A program made the position numbers and the translations under genes. 64,000 nt of DNA. Origin: Candidatus Gastranaerophilales bacterium (GTDB taxonomy: Bacteria; Cyanobacteriota; Vampirovibrionia; Gastranaerophilales; Gastranaerophilaceae). Positions within the stretch are counted from its first letter, which is position 1. Each line of letters opens with the position of its first letter. The notes beneath the pieces are model-generated. The model saw nothing but the letters and a program-made list of their open reading frames with translations, ran no database searches and was not told the origin of the DNA. The stretch lies in NCBI GenBank assembly GCA_944322745.1, contig CALUPV010000008.1, positions 16,992 to 80,991 of the forward strand, read 5' to 3'. Shown here piece by piece: positions 46,605 through 55,778 of this stretch.

Positions 46605-46881
46605 CAGCAGCTTTATACGTATTACATAATATGCAAATTAAGTCAATGAAAGCCCAAATTCCACAACCACCAAGTGTGAGAAGTTGAGCAACTCCAATAC
46701 CTATATATCCAGTATAAAACCTATGAGCACCAATGCCACCTAAAAACAAGCATAATAGGAGAGATACAACCCAACTTTTCTTATCGCCAGGATTAAGATC
46801 TCTACCCTCAACTTTACACCCACAATGAATACAAATAACTGCATCATCACGAATTTCTTTTCCACACTTACTACAAAACAT
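46582..46881 (-). CDS. Zinc-ribbon TM2-domain membrane protein
   Basis: 99 residues. An N-terminal zinc ribbon (MFCSKCGKEIRDDAVICIHC) is followed by a TM2 domain: LLLCLFLGGIGAHRFYTGY and the second helix GGCGIWAFIDLICILC. Such proteins are inner-membrane with unknown function. It is coupled to the DUF2752 gene. Confidence 0.88.
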   Translation of the reverse strand: MFCSKCGKEIRDDAVICIHCGCKVEGRDLNPGDKKSWVVSLLLCLFLGGIGAHRFYTGYIGIGVAQLLTLGGCGIWAFIDLICILCNTYKAADGSELQK

Positions 46882-47082
46882 ATTATCTCCTTATTTCTTT
46901 TGTATTATATATTTTTTATTATTTATTGTCTATCATAATTTTTCAATTAATCATTTTCAATTTTATATATTCTTTTTAAATTTAGCTAAAATAAGTACAA
47001 ATTAGAAACTTATCTTTTATTTATCAATTTCGATCATTTTATTTTTTTATTGTATAATTTTCTTATAGAAAATTAAGATAGT

Positions 47083-48054
47083 ATGGATAATTTATTTTTA
47101 GAATTAAAAGAGAGAATTGAACAAGCAGAAAGTATCATTGTATTTTCTCATGTCAGTCCAGATGGTGACACACTAGGTTCCAATCTGGCAATAAGTCTAA
47201 TTATAGAAAAGTATTTTAATAAAAAAGTAGATTCAGCTTATGTTGGAATGCTTCCATCTTTATATTCATATTTGCCAGACTTTGGCAGATTTAAAGATGT
47301 TCAAACAATAGACAGAAACAAAAAATATGATTTAGCAATAGCCGTAGACGTTGCCTCAAAAGATAGAATGGTATATGGAACAGCTATATTCGATAATGCA
47401 AAATTCAAAGTAAATATAGACCACCATAAGACAAATATAGGCTATGGCGATTTAAACATTGTTGACGGTAATGCAGCTTGTGTTGGAATTATTCTATATA
47501 AAATATTTAAAGAGTGGAATTTAGAAATACCAAAAGATGTTGCAAGATGTATATATACATCACTATTAACAGATACAGGCGGTTTTAAATATGACAATAC
47601 TACACCTGAAACATTTATGCTTGCTGCAGAACTTGTAAAACTTGGTGTGTCACCAACTTATGAATTTAGAGCTTGTTATGAAACCAAACCGCAATCTATG
47701 GTTCAATTTCAAGCCTATATTGTTACAAATACGGTTTTTTATAATGAAGGTAAAATTGCCTTCGCAAAAATTACAAGAAGTGATATGAGTAAATTTGGCG
47801 CAACCGATGATTATACAGAAGGTATAGTAGAAGTATTGAGAACTTCAAAAAATGTTGAAGTTGCAGCTTTATTAAAAGAAACAAAAGAGGGCTATACAAA
47901 AGTAAGTTTAAGAAGTAAGACGCTGGATTTAACACCTATAGTAATGGATTTTGGCGGAGGCGGACATACTTTTGCAGCAGGTTGCACTATAAAGAAACCT
48001 ATAGCTATAGCGTTTGATAAGTTATTGAAACGTGTTCAAAGTGAAATAAAATGA
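47083..48054 (+). CDS. DHH-family phosphoesterase (NrnA-like)
   Basis: 323 residues. DHH-domain motifs are SHVSPDGDTLGSNLA, AVDVASKDR and NIDHHKTN; the DHHA1 domain follows (about 210-320) with FGGGGHTFAAGC. NrnA homologues degrade nano-RNA and hydrolyse pAp. It overlaps the YihY gene by 4 bases. Confidence 0.9.
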   Translation: MDNLFLELKERIEQAESIIVFSHVSPDGDTLGSNLAISLIIEKYFNKKVDSAYVGMLPSLYSYLPDFGRFKDVQTIDRNKKYDLAIAVDVASKDRMVYGTAIFDNAKFKVNIDHHKTNIGYGDLNIVDGNAACVGIILYKIFKEWNLEIPKDVARCIYTSLLTDTGGFKYDNTTPETFMLAAELVKLGVSPTYEFRACYETKPQSMVQFQAYIVTNTVFYNEGKIAFAKITRSDMSKFGATDDYTEGIVEVLRTSKNVEVAALLKETKEGYTKVSLRSKTLDLTPIVMDFGGGGHTFAAGCTIKKPIAIAFDKLLKRVQSEIK

Positions 48055-48890
48055 GAAAGTATATAGAAACCCTGATAAAAAAAATTATCGAACAAGATTT
48101 CTGTGGAGTTGCTGCAGAAATGGCGTTTTGGTTTATTCTTGGACTTTTTCCGTTTTTGCTTTTCTTAACATCTCTATTTGCTTGGATGGGCAAAAAGACG
48201 TTAATCACTCCAATTTTAACATTTTTGACTAATATTGCCCCCAAAGATGTTGCTTCTTTAATCCTTGAAACTTTAAATGAGGCAATGATTTTCAAGCAAG
48301 GTAAATTAATTGCCATATTTGGTCTATGTATAACTATCGCACTTGCAGCAAATGCAATTGCCGCAATAATTAAAGGCTTAAACAGAGCATATGCTATAGA
48401 AGAAACAAGAAATTTCTTATATACCAGAGTACTTGCTATCTTAATGGTTTTTATAAACTCTCTTGTTTTATTTTTGGTTGTTAATTTAATTGTTTTAGGT
48501 AAAGTTTTTCTTGATTTTATGATTGAATATACTCTGCTATCAAAACTATCAATAGATATAATATCTGTTGTAAGATGGCCTGTCACATATTTAGCACTCG
48601 CATTCTGTGCAATAGGGAACTATTTTATTCTTCCTGCAATAGAAGGCAATGATAAAATAAAATTCAAAAGCGTACTACCCGGAACCTTCTTCTTTAGTTT
48701 CTTCTGGATGTTTGGCTCTTGGTGTTTCTCATTATACTTAAGTAATCTTAACGCATATAACAAAGTATATGGAGCAATTGGTGCTGTTGCAATACTAATG
48801 GTTTGGTTATATTATACCTCTCTAATAATACTTGTTGGGGGTGAAATAAACTCAAGAGCATATGCTAAATTAATGAAAAAAGAAGATTAA
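48051..48890 (+). CDS. YihY/BrkB-family membrane protein
   Basis: 279 residues with six membrane helices. The N-terminal CGVAAEMAFWFILGLFPFLLF and the later YGAIGAVAILMVWLYYTSLI are characteristic of the YihY/BrkB (virulence factor BrkB, formerly RNase BN misnamed) family. The transport role is uncertain. Co-transcribed with the NrnA-like gene. Confidence 0.9.
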   Translation: MRKYIETLIKKIIEQDFCGVAAEMAFWFILGLFPFLLFLTSLFAWMGKKTLITPILTFLTNIAPKDVASLILETLNEAMIFKQGKLIAIFGLCITIALAANAIAAIIKGLNRAYAIEETRNFLYTRVLAILMVFINSLVLFLVVNLIVLGKVFLDFMIEYTLLSKLSIDIISVVRWPVTYLALAFCAIGNYFILPAIEGNDKIKFKSVLPGTFFFSFFWMFGSWCFSLYLSNLNAYNKVYGAIGAVAILMVWLYYTSLIILVGGEINSRAYAKLMKKED

Positions 48891-48958
48891 ATTTAATTAC
48901 TCCTTTAACAGTATTTCTATATAAAAAATATTATGTTCTAATAAAGATAAGGTGGAAT

Positions 48959-49732
48959 ATGAAAAAATTTTTATGTCTTCTTATATTATCATTAATATTA
49001 TTAACTTCTTGCGGTAAAAAAGAAGAAAAAACAGCGTTGGATAAAATTATCGAACGCGATGTTTTAATTGTCGGCGTAAAAGATGACTCAAAACCTTTTG
49101 GTTTTGTTAGTAAAACAACAGGTGAACTTGAAGGTTTTGATATAGATATAGCAAGATATATCGCAAAAGATATTTTAGGTAGTGAAAGAAAAATAAAACT
49201 CGTACCGATTACAACTGATAAGAGAATAGAATCCGTTACTTCAGGAGAAGTTGATTTAGTTATTGCGACTATGTCAATCACTCCTCAAAGACAATATTTA
49301 ATAGATTTTTCAGAACCATATTACATTGCAGGTCAAACGGCATTAGTAAAAGAAGACAGTGATATTCACACTTTCTCTGACTTAAAAAGAAAAACTATAA
49401 TTATTTCACTTGGTTCAACAGCAGAAAAAAATATAAGAAGAATAATCCCAACAGCAAGAATTGTCGGATACAAAACCTACAAAGAAGCATTCCAAGCTTT
49501 TATTGACGGAAAAGGCGATGCAATAAGCAGTGATGACTCTATTCTTTCAGGAATGATAATGGACAAAAAAGGTTATAGAATTCTAAAAAATAAGATTTCT
49601 TATGAACCCTATGCCGTTGGTATGCAAAAATATGATGATCAAAAATTAAAAAACACTATTGATGTTATAATCACCAGAATGAAAAAAGACGGAACAATAA
49701 AATCTCTAAAACAAAAATGGCATCTTAAATAA
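48959..49732 (+). CDS. Amino-acid ABC transporter substrate-binding lipoprotein
   Basis: 257 residues. The lipobox LLTSC places the lipidated Cys at residue 19. The mature type 3 binding fold shows LEGFDIDIARYIAKDILG, VDLVIATMSITPQRQYLIDF and KDGTIKSLKQKWHL. It would bind a polar or acidic amino acid outside the membrane. No permease or ATPase is adjacent, so partners must be elsewhere. Confidence 0.9.
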   Translation: MKKFLCLLILSLILLTSCGKKEEKTALDKIIERDVLIVGVKDDSKPFGFVSKTTGELEGFDIDIARYIAKDILGSERKIKLVPITTDKRIESVTSGEVDLVIATMSITPQRQYLIDFSEPYYIAGQTALVKEDSDIHTFSDLKRKTIIISLGSTAEKNIRRIIPTARIVGYKTYKEAFQAFIDGKGDAISSDDSILSGMIMDKKGYRILKNKISYEPYAVGMQKYDDQKLKNTIDVIITRMKKDGTIKSLKQKWHLK

Positions 49733-49894
49733 TTATGCCATTTTTAGTTGTTGTATTGATATATTTTGTACAGCCAAATTCTTAAGTGAATTCCAGAACA
49801 AAGATCTTGACTCAACAATAGCTTCATCTTCTTCTATTGGTTTGGCATTAAAATATATTTCTTTTATTTTACAATCTATAACTTTGTAGTCCAT
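49733..49894 (-). CDS. 53-residue unannotated small protein
   Basis: ATG 49894 has a good Shine-Dalgarno (AAGAGGA) and the frame runs to TAA at 49733-49735, directly abutting the stop of the opposite gene. The peptide is MDYKVIDCKIKEIYFNAKPI, then EEDEAIVESRSLFWNSLKNL, then AVQNISIQQLKMA. It is mixed, slightly acidic, and could form one or two helices. No family is known. Its codon pattern looks like that of other genes here. Confidence 0.55.
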   Translation of the reverse strand: MDYKVIDCKIKEIYFNAKPIEEDEAIVESRSLFWNSLKNLAVQNISIQQLKMA

Positions 49895-50073
49895 ATTTTT
49901 ATCCTCTTGTATATATAAAGTATATACTCATTTATATATTGACTCATTTGTTTTCATTTGTTACATTACTTTACAATTCAAAAGAATAACAAATGCTAAT
50001 TAATTCAGAGAATGTGAAAAGACAAGCAATTATTATAGAATGCTTGTTAAAATGAAAAATTATATACAAGAGA

Positions 50074-50979
50074 CTAACCGAAATTAATACCGCAATTTGC
50101 GATTATGCTGGCAAAATCAGAACATAATATTTCAGAAAAGACCTTTGGATCAATTTGAGTAGCAATTAAAGCCATAATTTCTTGAGGAAGATCTTGAACC
50201 ATAGGAAGCATTTCTTTAGTTTCTAATACTGTTAAAGATTTTAAGATATCTTCTTTTTCCATAACATTAAAAGGATGTGTCATAGCTTCAGCAGAAAATT
50301 CTTCAAATAAATCAGGTTTTTCTTCCAACAGATTTGCTATGAGTTGTTTTTTTCCTTCAGGTTCAAAGGAAGTCACAGCTCTCATAAAATTATCATCAGT
50401 CATAGAACCCATTTGCTGTAAAATTGTATCTCTATCATCGTAGCAAGATTGACCGGAAATATTTTCCATCATTTTTTGAAGTTGTTCTTCATCAACATCT
50501 TCAAGTGCTTTCATAAACATATTTCTATCAATTTTATCGGAGGTAAAAAATTCATCCATATACTTTTCAGGAATTGAATTTAGAAATTTATTTGAATCCA
50601 TTGTACTTAAAACAACAGTAGCCAAAGATTCCGGCGGTAGATTTTGCATTAATTTTATCAACGCATCGTGAGTAAAAATACTTAAACCCAAAACCATCTC
50701 TTCAGGCTCAAGATATTCCATAATCATCATCAAGTCATTTTGATTCATATTCATCAAAATTAAATATCTGTTTTTAGGGTTAATCAGTTGGAATAACTTT
50801 GCCAGTTCTTCAGGATTTGTTGTAATTTGCAGCATAAGTTTTGCGGCAGCAGTATTTCCTTTTGCTGCTTCTGTCTGCATAATTTGTACAACACTCATAT
50901 TCTGATACTGCTGCATTGCAGAAGCACCAATATTGTATTGGCTGCACAAATAAGATAAATCTAAGTCTAAACTGATCAT
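50074..50979 (-). CDS. Unknown helical-repeat protein
   Basis: 301 residues, all-helical, with repeated LxxLPxExxAxVL-like units (LIKLMQNLPPESLATVVL, MVQDLPQEIMALIATQ) that recall the superhelix of MgtE-N or FliG-type domains. No enzymatic motif or export signal is visible. It is monocistronic between a small protein and a TPR gene. Confidence 0.7.
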   Translation of the reverse strand: MISLDLDLSYLCSQYNIGASAMQQYQNMSVVQIMQTEAAKGNTAAAKLMLQITTNPEELAKLFQLINPKNRYLILMNMNQNDLMMIMEYLEPEEMVLGLSIFTHDALIKLMQNLPPESLATVVLSTMDSNKFLNSIPEKYMDEFFTSDKIDRNMFMKALEDVDEEQLQKMMENISGQSCYDDRDTILQQMGSMTDDNFMRAVTSFEPEGKKQLIANLLEEKPDLFEEFSAEAMTHPFNVMEKEDILKSLTVLETKEMLPMVQDLPQEIMALIATQIDPKVFSEILCSDFASIIANCGINFG

Positions 50980-51134
50980 ATCTGCCCGCGTTGATATAGT
51001 ACTATATTATAATAAAGTCATTTTTGAATTGAGAATTGAAGAAAATCGGGAAAATGTTATAAAATTTTACAAATAAAATTTTTCCTGATAGAAAGATTTT
51101 TATAATTAACATATAATATTTACCAAGGTAGATT

Positions 51135-51728
51135 ATGAAAAAATTATTTCAATTATTAATATTATTCTGTATAATTTCAGCTTCTTTAAATCAATGTTTT
51201 GCAGAGCAGTCTTTTGATGAAAAGAAAAAAGAAATCATTGCTTTATATAATTCAAACAATCTGGAAGAAGCATATAAAATGATTTCCAAAATTACTGAAG
51301 ATGAACGAGACTATGAATTATGGTACCTTTTAGGCAACCTATCACAAGATTTTGATAATGATGTAAATGCTTCATTCTTTTTACAAAAATCAATTATAAT
51401 GAATCCTAAATTTGATAAAGCACATTATAATTTAGGTAACATATACTTAAAAGATAAAAAATATAATTCTGCAATTAACGAATATAAGTTAGCAATTAAG
51501 TATAAGAAAGATTTTCCTTATTATTATTATAATTTAGGTTGTGCTCATTTAGGATTAAAAGAATATAAAGAAGCACGAAACGCATTTAAAAAAGCGATAC
51601 AATTAAAAAATGATGATGCAAAGTTTTATTATAATTTAGCATTTGCTTATAAAAGTTTAGGAAACGAAAAAGAACTAAAAAAAACACTGGACTTATATAA
51701 TAATTTAAAAGACAAAGAAGAAATATAA
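51135..51728 (+). CDS. Exported TPR protein
   Basis: 197 residues. Signal sequence KLFQLLILFCIISASLNQCFA, then about four TPR units (for example DKAHYNLGNIYLKDKKYNSA and PYYYYNLGCAHLGLKEYKEA). TPR proteins scaffold other proteins; the partner is unknown. It precedes ruvA by 3 bases. Confidence 0.82.
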   Translation: MKKLFQLLILFCIISASLNQCFAEQSFDEKKKEIIALYNSNNLEEAYKMISKITEDERDYELWYLLGNLSQDFDNDVNASFFLQKSIIMNPKFDKAHYNLGNIYLKDKKYNSAINEYKLAIKYKKDFPYYYYNLGCAHLGLKEYKEARNAFKKAIQLKNDDAKFYYNLAFAYKSLGNEKELKKTLDLYNNLKDKEEI

Positions 51729-51731
51729 ATT

Positions 51732-52361
51732 ATGTATGATTATTTAAAAGGACATCTTGTAACAAAACAAATAAATTCTTATAGAGGCGCTCATATAGTT
51801 CTTGATGTGAACAATATAGGGTATTTAATCTTAACAGGTAAAAGTACAATTGAAAAACTTAATGAAAATGAAGAAGTAAAAATATATGTTTCATTAACAC
51901 ATAAAGAAGATTCAATGAGCCTAACAGGATTTACTACAAAAGAAGAAAGAGACATTTTCAATATACTTCAAAGTGTATCAGGTATCGGTGTAAAATTAGC
52001 ATTATTAATACTTGATGAATTTTCTATTCCCGAACTGATAGACATAATGATAACAGAAAATGCAAAAGAACTTTCACGAGCAAAAGGCGTTGGGGCAAAA
52101 GTCGCACAAAAGATTATTATCGAATTAAAAGACAAATTAATAAACTGGTCTAACGTAACGCCTGTAGATGTTTCTGATATAAATATAAAAGATATAGAAC
52201 AAGAAAGTATAGTTGAAGTCCAAAGTGTATTAATTTCACTTGGTTATTCAGTAAATGAAGCCAAAACAGCAATAAAAGAAGTTTTAAATTATAAAAAAGA
52301 TTGTACAAAGACAGAAGATATTCTTAAGTATTCTCTTGAATACCTGTCAAGAATGGCATAA
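51732..52361 (+). CDS. ruvA: Holliday junction branch-migration protein RuvA
   Basis: 209 residues. An OB-fold domain I (MYDYLKGHLV, VLDVNNIGYLI), two helix-hairpin-helix motifs (SVSGIGVKLALLIL, AKGVGAKVAQKIIIELKDKL) and a C-terminal domain III (SVLISLGYSVNEAKTAIK) match RuvA. It forms tetramers on Holliday junctions with RuvB. No ruvB is adjacent. Confidence 0.96.
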   Translation: MYDYLKGHLVTKQINSYRGAHIVLDVNNIGYLILTGKSTIEKLNENEEVKIYVSLTHKEDSMSLTGFTTKEERDIFNILQSVSGIGVKLALLILDEFSIPELIDIMITENAKELSRAKGVGAKVAQKIIIELKDKLINWSNVTPVDVSDINIKDIEQESIVEVQSVLISLGYSVNEAKTAIKEVLNYKKDCTKTEDILKYSLEYLSRMA

Positions 52362-52373
52362 AAGAGGCACATT

Positions 52374-53822
52374 ATGAAAGTATTATTTGCAACATTTGAA
52401 CTGGCACCTTTTACAAAAGTCGGAGGACTTGCTGATGTTATGGGGTCATTGCCAAAGTATTTGCAGTCTGATGATATGGAAATGGCTATATTTACACCGT
52501 TAATAGGCAGTATTAATCAAGAGAAATATAATATTCAAGAAATTCCAAACTCACAACTAAGGCTAAAATTCGGCTATGCTGCAGAATATATTTTCACACT
52601 AAAAATGTGTAAACTGCCAAATACAAATATAAATGTATTTTTTATAGATAATCCTAAATTTTTCTCTTGTTTTAATTGTGTATATCCTTCAGGAATTGAC
52701 AGTTGGTATGAACAAGAAAGATTTATTACTTTTTCAAAAGCAATATTAGAATACGCAAGACTTTTAAATTTTAAACCCGATATCATTCACTGTAACGACT
52801 GGCATACATCAATGATTCCTGTATGGATAAAAACATCATACAAGAATGATGAATTTTATAAAAATACAAAAACAGTATTTTCAATTCACAATCTTGCATA
52901 TCAAGGACAATATTTTAAGGAGATATTGGACTTTGCAGGATTAAATCCGGATGAAGTTTTCCACCAATATGGACTTGAACACTATGGAGCATTAATTTGG
53001 ATGAAAGGTGCTATAAATTATGCAGATAAGATTATTGCCGTATCACCAAATTATGCAAAAGAAATATTAACAAGTGAATATGGTGAAGGTTTAGATTGGA
53101 CTTTAAATAACAATAAAGATAAACTATGCGGCATTTTAAACGGAATTGATTATGAGGAATTTAATCCTGAAACAGATAAATTAATAAAATATAATTATTC
53201 TGTAGATAACATAAAAAATAAAGAAAAGTGCAAGCAAGAAATAGTAAAAGAATACTGGTTAGAATATAAAAAGGACAGACCCTTAATAGCAATAATATCA
53301 AGACTTGTTGAACAAAAGGGTATTGATCTGTTAAAAGCAGTAGAGAACGATTTAATGAAGCTTGAAGCAGATATAATCATATTAGGAACAGGCGAAAAAA
53401 GATATGAAGACTTTTTCACTTGGATAAGTTACAACTCTAAAAATATTCGTTCAAGAATAGAATACAGAGCAGATTTATGCAATAAAATATACGCTGGTGC
53501 AGATATGTTCTTAATGCCTTCAAGATTTGAGCCGTGCGGGCTATCACAATTAATAGCCCTAAAATACGGAACTATACCTATTGTAAGAGCAACAGGAGGA
53601 CTTGAAAATACCGTTAATGCATATCCAAACAAAAACGCAGACGGATTTAAATTTTATAACTATAATGCTCATGAAATGCTTAATACAATTCAATATGCAA
53701 TAAATACATATAAAAATAAAAAAGAGTGGAACAGTCTTGTTAAAAATGCAATGAGTGCTGACTTTTCTTGGACAAAAAGTGCTCAAGAATACAAAAAAGT
53801 CTATAAGTCACTTATTGAATAA
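52374..53822 (+). CDS. glgA: Glycogen synthase (ADP-glucose type)
   Basis: 482 residues, GT5 family. ADP-glucose binding KVGGLADVMGSLPKYL at the N-terminus and the C-terminal PSRFEPCGLSQLIALKYG with the catalytic Glu. It extends glycogen chains. Located 12 bases after ruvA. With the ROK kinase and the phosphohexomutase, it suggests the cell stores glucose as glycogen. Confidence 0.95.
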   Translation: MKVLFATFELAPFTKVGGLADVMGSLPKYLQSDDMEMAIFTPLIGSINQEKYNIQEIPNSQLRLKFGYAAEYIFTLKMCKLPNTNINVFFIDNPKFFSCFNCVYPSGIDSWYEQERFITFSKAILEYARLLNFKPDIIHCNDWHTSMIPVWIKTSYKNDEFYKNTKTVFSIHNLAYQGQYFKEILDFAGLNPDEVFHQYGLEHYGALIWMKGAINYADKIIAVSPNYAKEILTSEYGEGLDWTLNNNKDKLCGILNGIDYEEFNPETDKLIKYNYSVDNIKNKEKCKQEIVKEYWLEYKKDRPLIAIISRLVEQKGIDLLKAVENDLMKLEADIIILGTGEKRYEDFFTWISYNSKNIRSRIEYRADLCNKIYAGADMFLMPSRFEPCGLSQLIALKYGTIPIVRATGGLENTVNAYPNKNADGFKFYNYNAHEMLNTIQYAINTYKNKKEWNSLVKNAMSADFSWTKSAQEYKKVYKSLIE

Positions 53823-53823
53823 T

Positions 53824-54786
53824 TTAATATTGAACATTAATATGAAAAATTTTTCTAACAAAATCAAAATACATAGGTAATAGTTCGGTATTAGTAATAC
53901 CTTTTCTAGCTTTTGTATTTATTATTTTTTTATTTGGATAACTATCTTGTGAATATAAATTCAATATAACAATTTCAGGTATATTACCCAATCTGGCAGG
54001 AGCACAATTGCCCAATCCACTTGTTATAAAGATATGTTTATTATTTTCAACAACATATCCTTTAATATAACGCTGAGCATACATTGATGAACAAAAAATG
54101 CCACCTAAAAACGGCAGATAAATTTGACCGCCATGAGTATGTCCGCTCAAAGTTAACGCAGTATAACCAGGAATAAAAGGAAATGTATCAGGATTATGAG
54201 ATAATACAATTATGGAAGAATTTATATCTTTCTTGATTAAATTTTCATCATAGTCATAATGCCAAAAATCTTTCAACCCATATAAAATAACATTTTTATT
54301 ATTTAGTTTTATATTGCAAGATGAGCCATCTAATACTTTTATATCGGCAGCTTTTAAAATTTTAGGAATGGATGGATTTGATTTATAATCATGATTTCCT
54401 AGAACTGAATAAACACCATATTTAGAAGAAAATTTTGAAAGAATTTCAGATATTTTTTCTGATGGTATTCCTGATTTAGAAAGTCTGATTGAATCAACAT
54501 CACCTAATAGCAAAATAAAATCAGGTTTTTGTTTATTTGTTTTTTTAACAATTCTTTTTAATTGCCATTCATCCATACCAAGACCGCCTATATGCAAATC
54601 AGATAGAACAGCAATTTTCATACCGTTATGTTCAGTTTGAAAATTTGGCAAATATAAATTCTGTTCATTAACTCTAATCAATCTCGGCTCTATAAATATT
54701 GAATAAATAGCAATTAATAATACAAAATATAAAAATATGCGTAAGGTCCAGATAAGTATTTTTTTATAAATTGCAAATTTCATCAT
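53824..54786 (-). CDS. YkuE-like membrane-anchored metallophosphoesterase
   Basis: 320 residues. One N-terminal membrane helix (about 10-27), then the calcineurin-like motifs in order: AVLSDLHIGG, LLGDVDS, LGNHDY, LSHNPD and LSGHTHGGQ. The group includes YkuE-like and UDP-2,3-diacylglucosamine-type phosphoesterases; substrate not determined. It overlaps the glycosylase gene by 23 bases. Confidence 0.88.
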   Translation of the reverse strand: MMKFAIYKKILIWTLRIFLYFVLLIAIYSIFIEPRLIRVNEQNLYLPNFQTEHNGMKIAVLSDLHIGGLGMDEWQLKRIVKKTNKQKPDFILLLGDVDSIRLSKSGIPSEKISEILSKFSSKYGVYSVLGNHDYKSNPSIPKILKAADIKVLDGSSCNIKLNNKNVILYGLKDFWHYDYDENLIKKDINSSIIVLSHNPDTFPFIPGYTALTLSGHTHGGQIYLPFLGGIFCSSMYAQRYIKGYVVENNKHIFITSGLGNCAPARLGNIPEIVILNLYSQDSYPNKKIINTKARKGITNTELLPMYFDFVRKIFHINVQY

Positions 54787-55348
54787 AAACTTTTTTTATC
54801 TCCTTAATATCTTGCCACATTAACCACTTGGGACTGCCTTTTTCTCTTGAATCATTTCTTAAAAGGTATGAAGGATGAAAAATCGGCATCATTTTTTCAC
54901 CATTTGGTCCATCAAACCATTTACCTCTAACCTTTGTAATACTCGGACATTCAGGAAGAAAAGTATTCAAAGCCACCCGTCCGCATATTAAAATAATTTT
55001 CGGTTTTAATATTTTCAATTGAGCATCAAGATACTCCTTACAAGCAGCTTTTTCTTCAGGAAGAGGATCTCTGTTTTCTGGTGGTCTGCATTTCAATGTA
55101 TTACAAATATAGACATCTTTTTCTCTTGATAAACCAACACACTCAAAAATTTTATCTAGCAATTGACCTGCTTTACCGACAAAAGGCTTACCTTTTTGAT
55201 CTTCCCAGTATCCCGGAGCTTCTCCGACTAACACTAAATTACTGTTTGGATTACCATCAGAAAAAACAATATTTGTCCTGGTTTTTGACAAAGCACATTT
55301 CTGACATTTCAAACATTTATTTTTTATATCTTCTAATTCTTCAAACAT
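54764..55348 (-). CDS. Uracil-DNA glycosylase (family 4/5)
   Basis: 194 residues. Four Cys ligands of the 4Fe-4S cluster are visible (CLKCQKCALSKTR plus later CRPPENRDP and ECPS), with the active-site GEAPGYWEDQKGKPFVG and HPSYLLRN. It removes uracil from DNA in base-excision repair. Length is normal for family 4. Confidence 0.92.
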   Translation of the reverse strand: MFEELEDIKNKCLKCQKCALSKTRTNIVFSDGNPNSNLVLVGEAPGYWEDQKGKPFVGKAGQLLDKIFECVGLSREKDVYICNTLKCRPPENRDPLPEEKAACKEYLDAQLKILKPKIILICGRVALNTFLPECPSITKVRGKWFDGPNGEKMMPIFHPSYLLRNDSREKGSPKWLMWQDIKEIKKVYDEICNL

Positions 55349-55445
55349 AAAATTATTTTAAAAGATTCAAAAAAAATAATAAATTATATATTAAAAATTA
55401 TGTTAAATTCTTGCCTGAATTTGACAAATTCGCTTCAATATTAAT

Positions 55446-55778
55446 ATGAGCGATAATAAAGACAAAGTAATAAATTTATTTAAAAAGACTCCAAAAGAAG
55501 GCGATACTGCACGTCAACGCTTTTTCAAAGGTTTTCAATATGTAAAAATAACAAAAGATGAAAACGGTAATTATTTTAAAGAAGAAGCACTAAGAGAGTA
55601 TGCACAGAAATGTTTTTTTATAGTTACAGTAATGAAACACAATGGAATAGGAGTAGGGCTTTATAAATATAAAGTACCTTACGAATCATTACTGAACTTT
55701 TTTAATCAATTCAGAAACAATAAGTCTTATGGAGAAATTATAGATATAGAAAGATATGTTCCGGAAGATTTAGCATAA
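55446..55778 (+). CDS. Unknown small protein in the radical SAM/RNase E operon
   Basis: 110 residues, soluble, no named family. Features: KKTPKEGDTARQRFFKGFQY, aromatic-rich middle, VPYESLLNFFNQFRNNKSYG. No Shine-Dalgarno is strong. Its stop directly abuts the start of the DUF2344 radical SAM gene. Confidence 0.7.
   Translation: MSDNKDKVINLFKKTPKEGDTARQRFFKGFQYVKITKDENGNYFKEEALREYAQKCFFIVTVMKHNGIGVGLYKYKVPYESLLNFFNQFRNNKSYGEIIDIERYVPEDLA

Noticed and set aside
48005..48586. 193-codon minus-strand open frame inside the YihY gene
   Set aside because: Complement of a clear membrane-protein gene; no independent start signal.
50022..50047. Hairpin ACAAGCA/TGCTTGT as terminator of the 50074 gene
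   Set aside because: 7-bp stem with a 12-base loop and only a short pyrimidine run after it; too weak to call.
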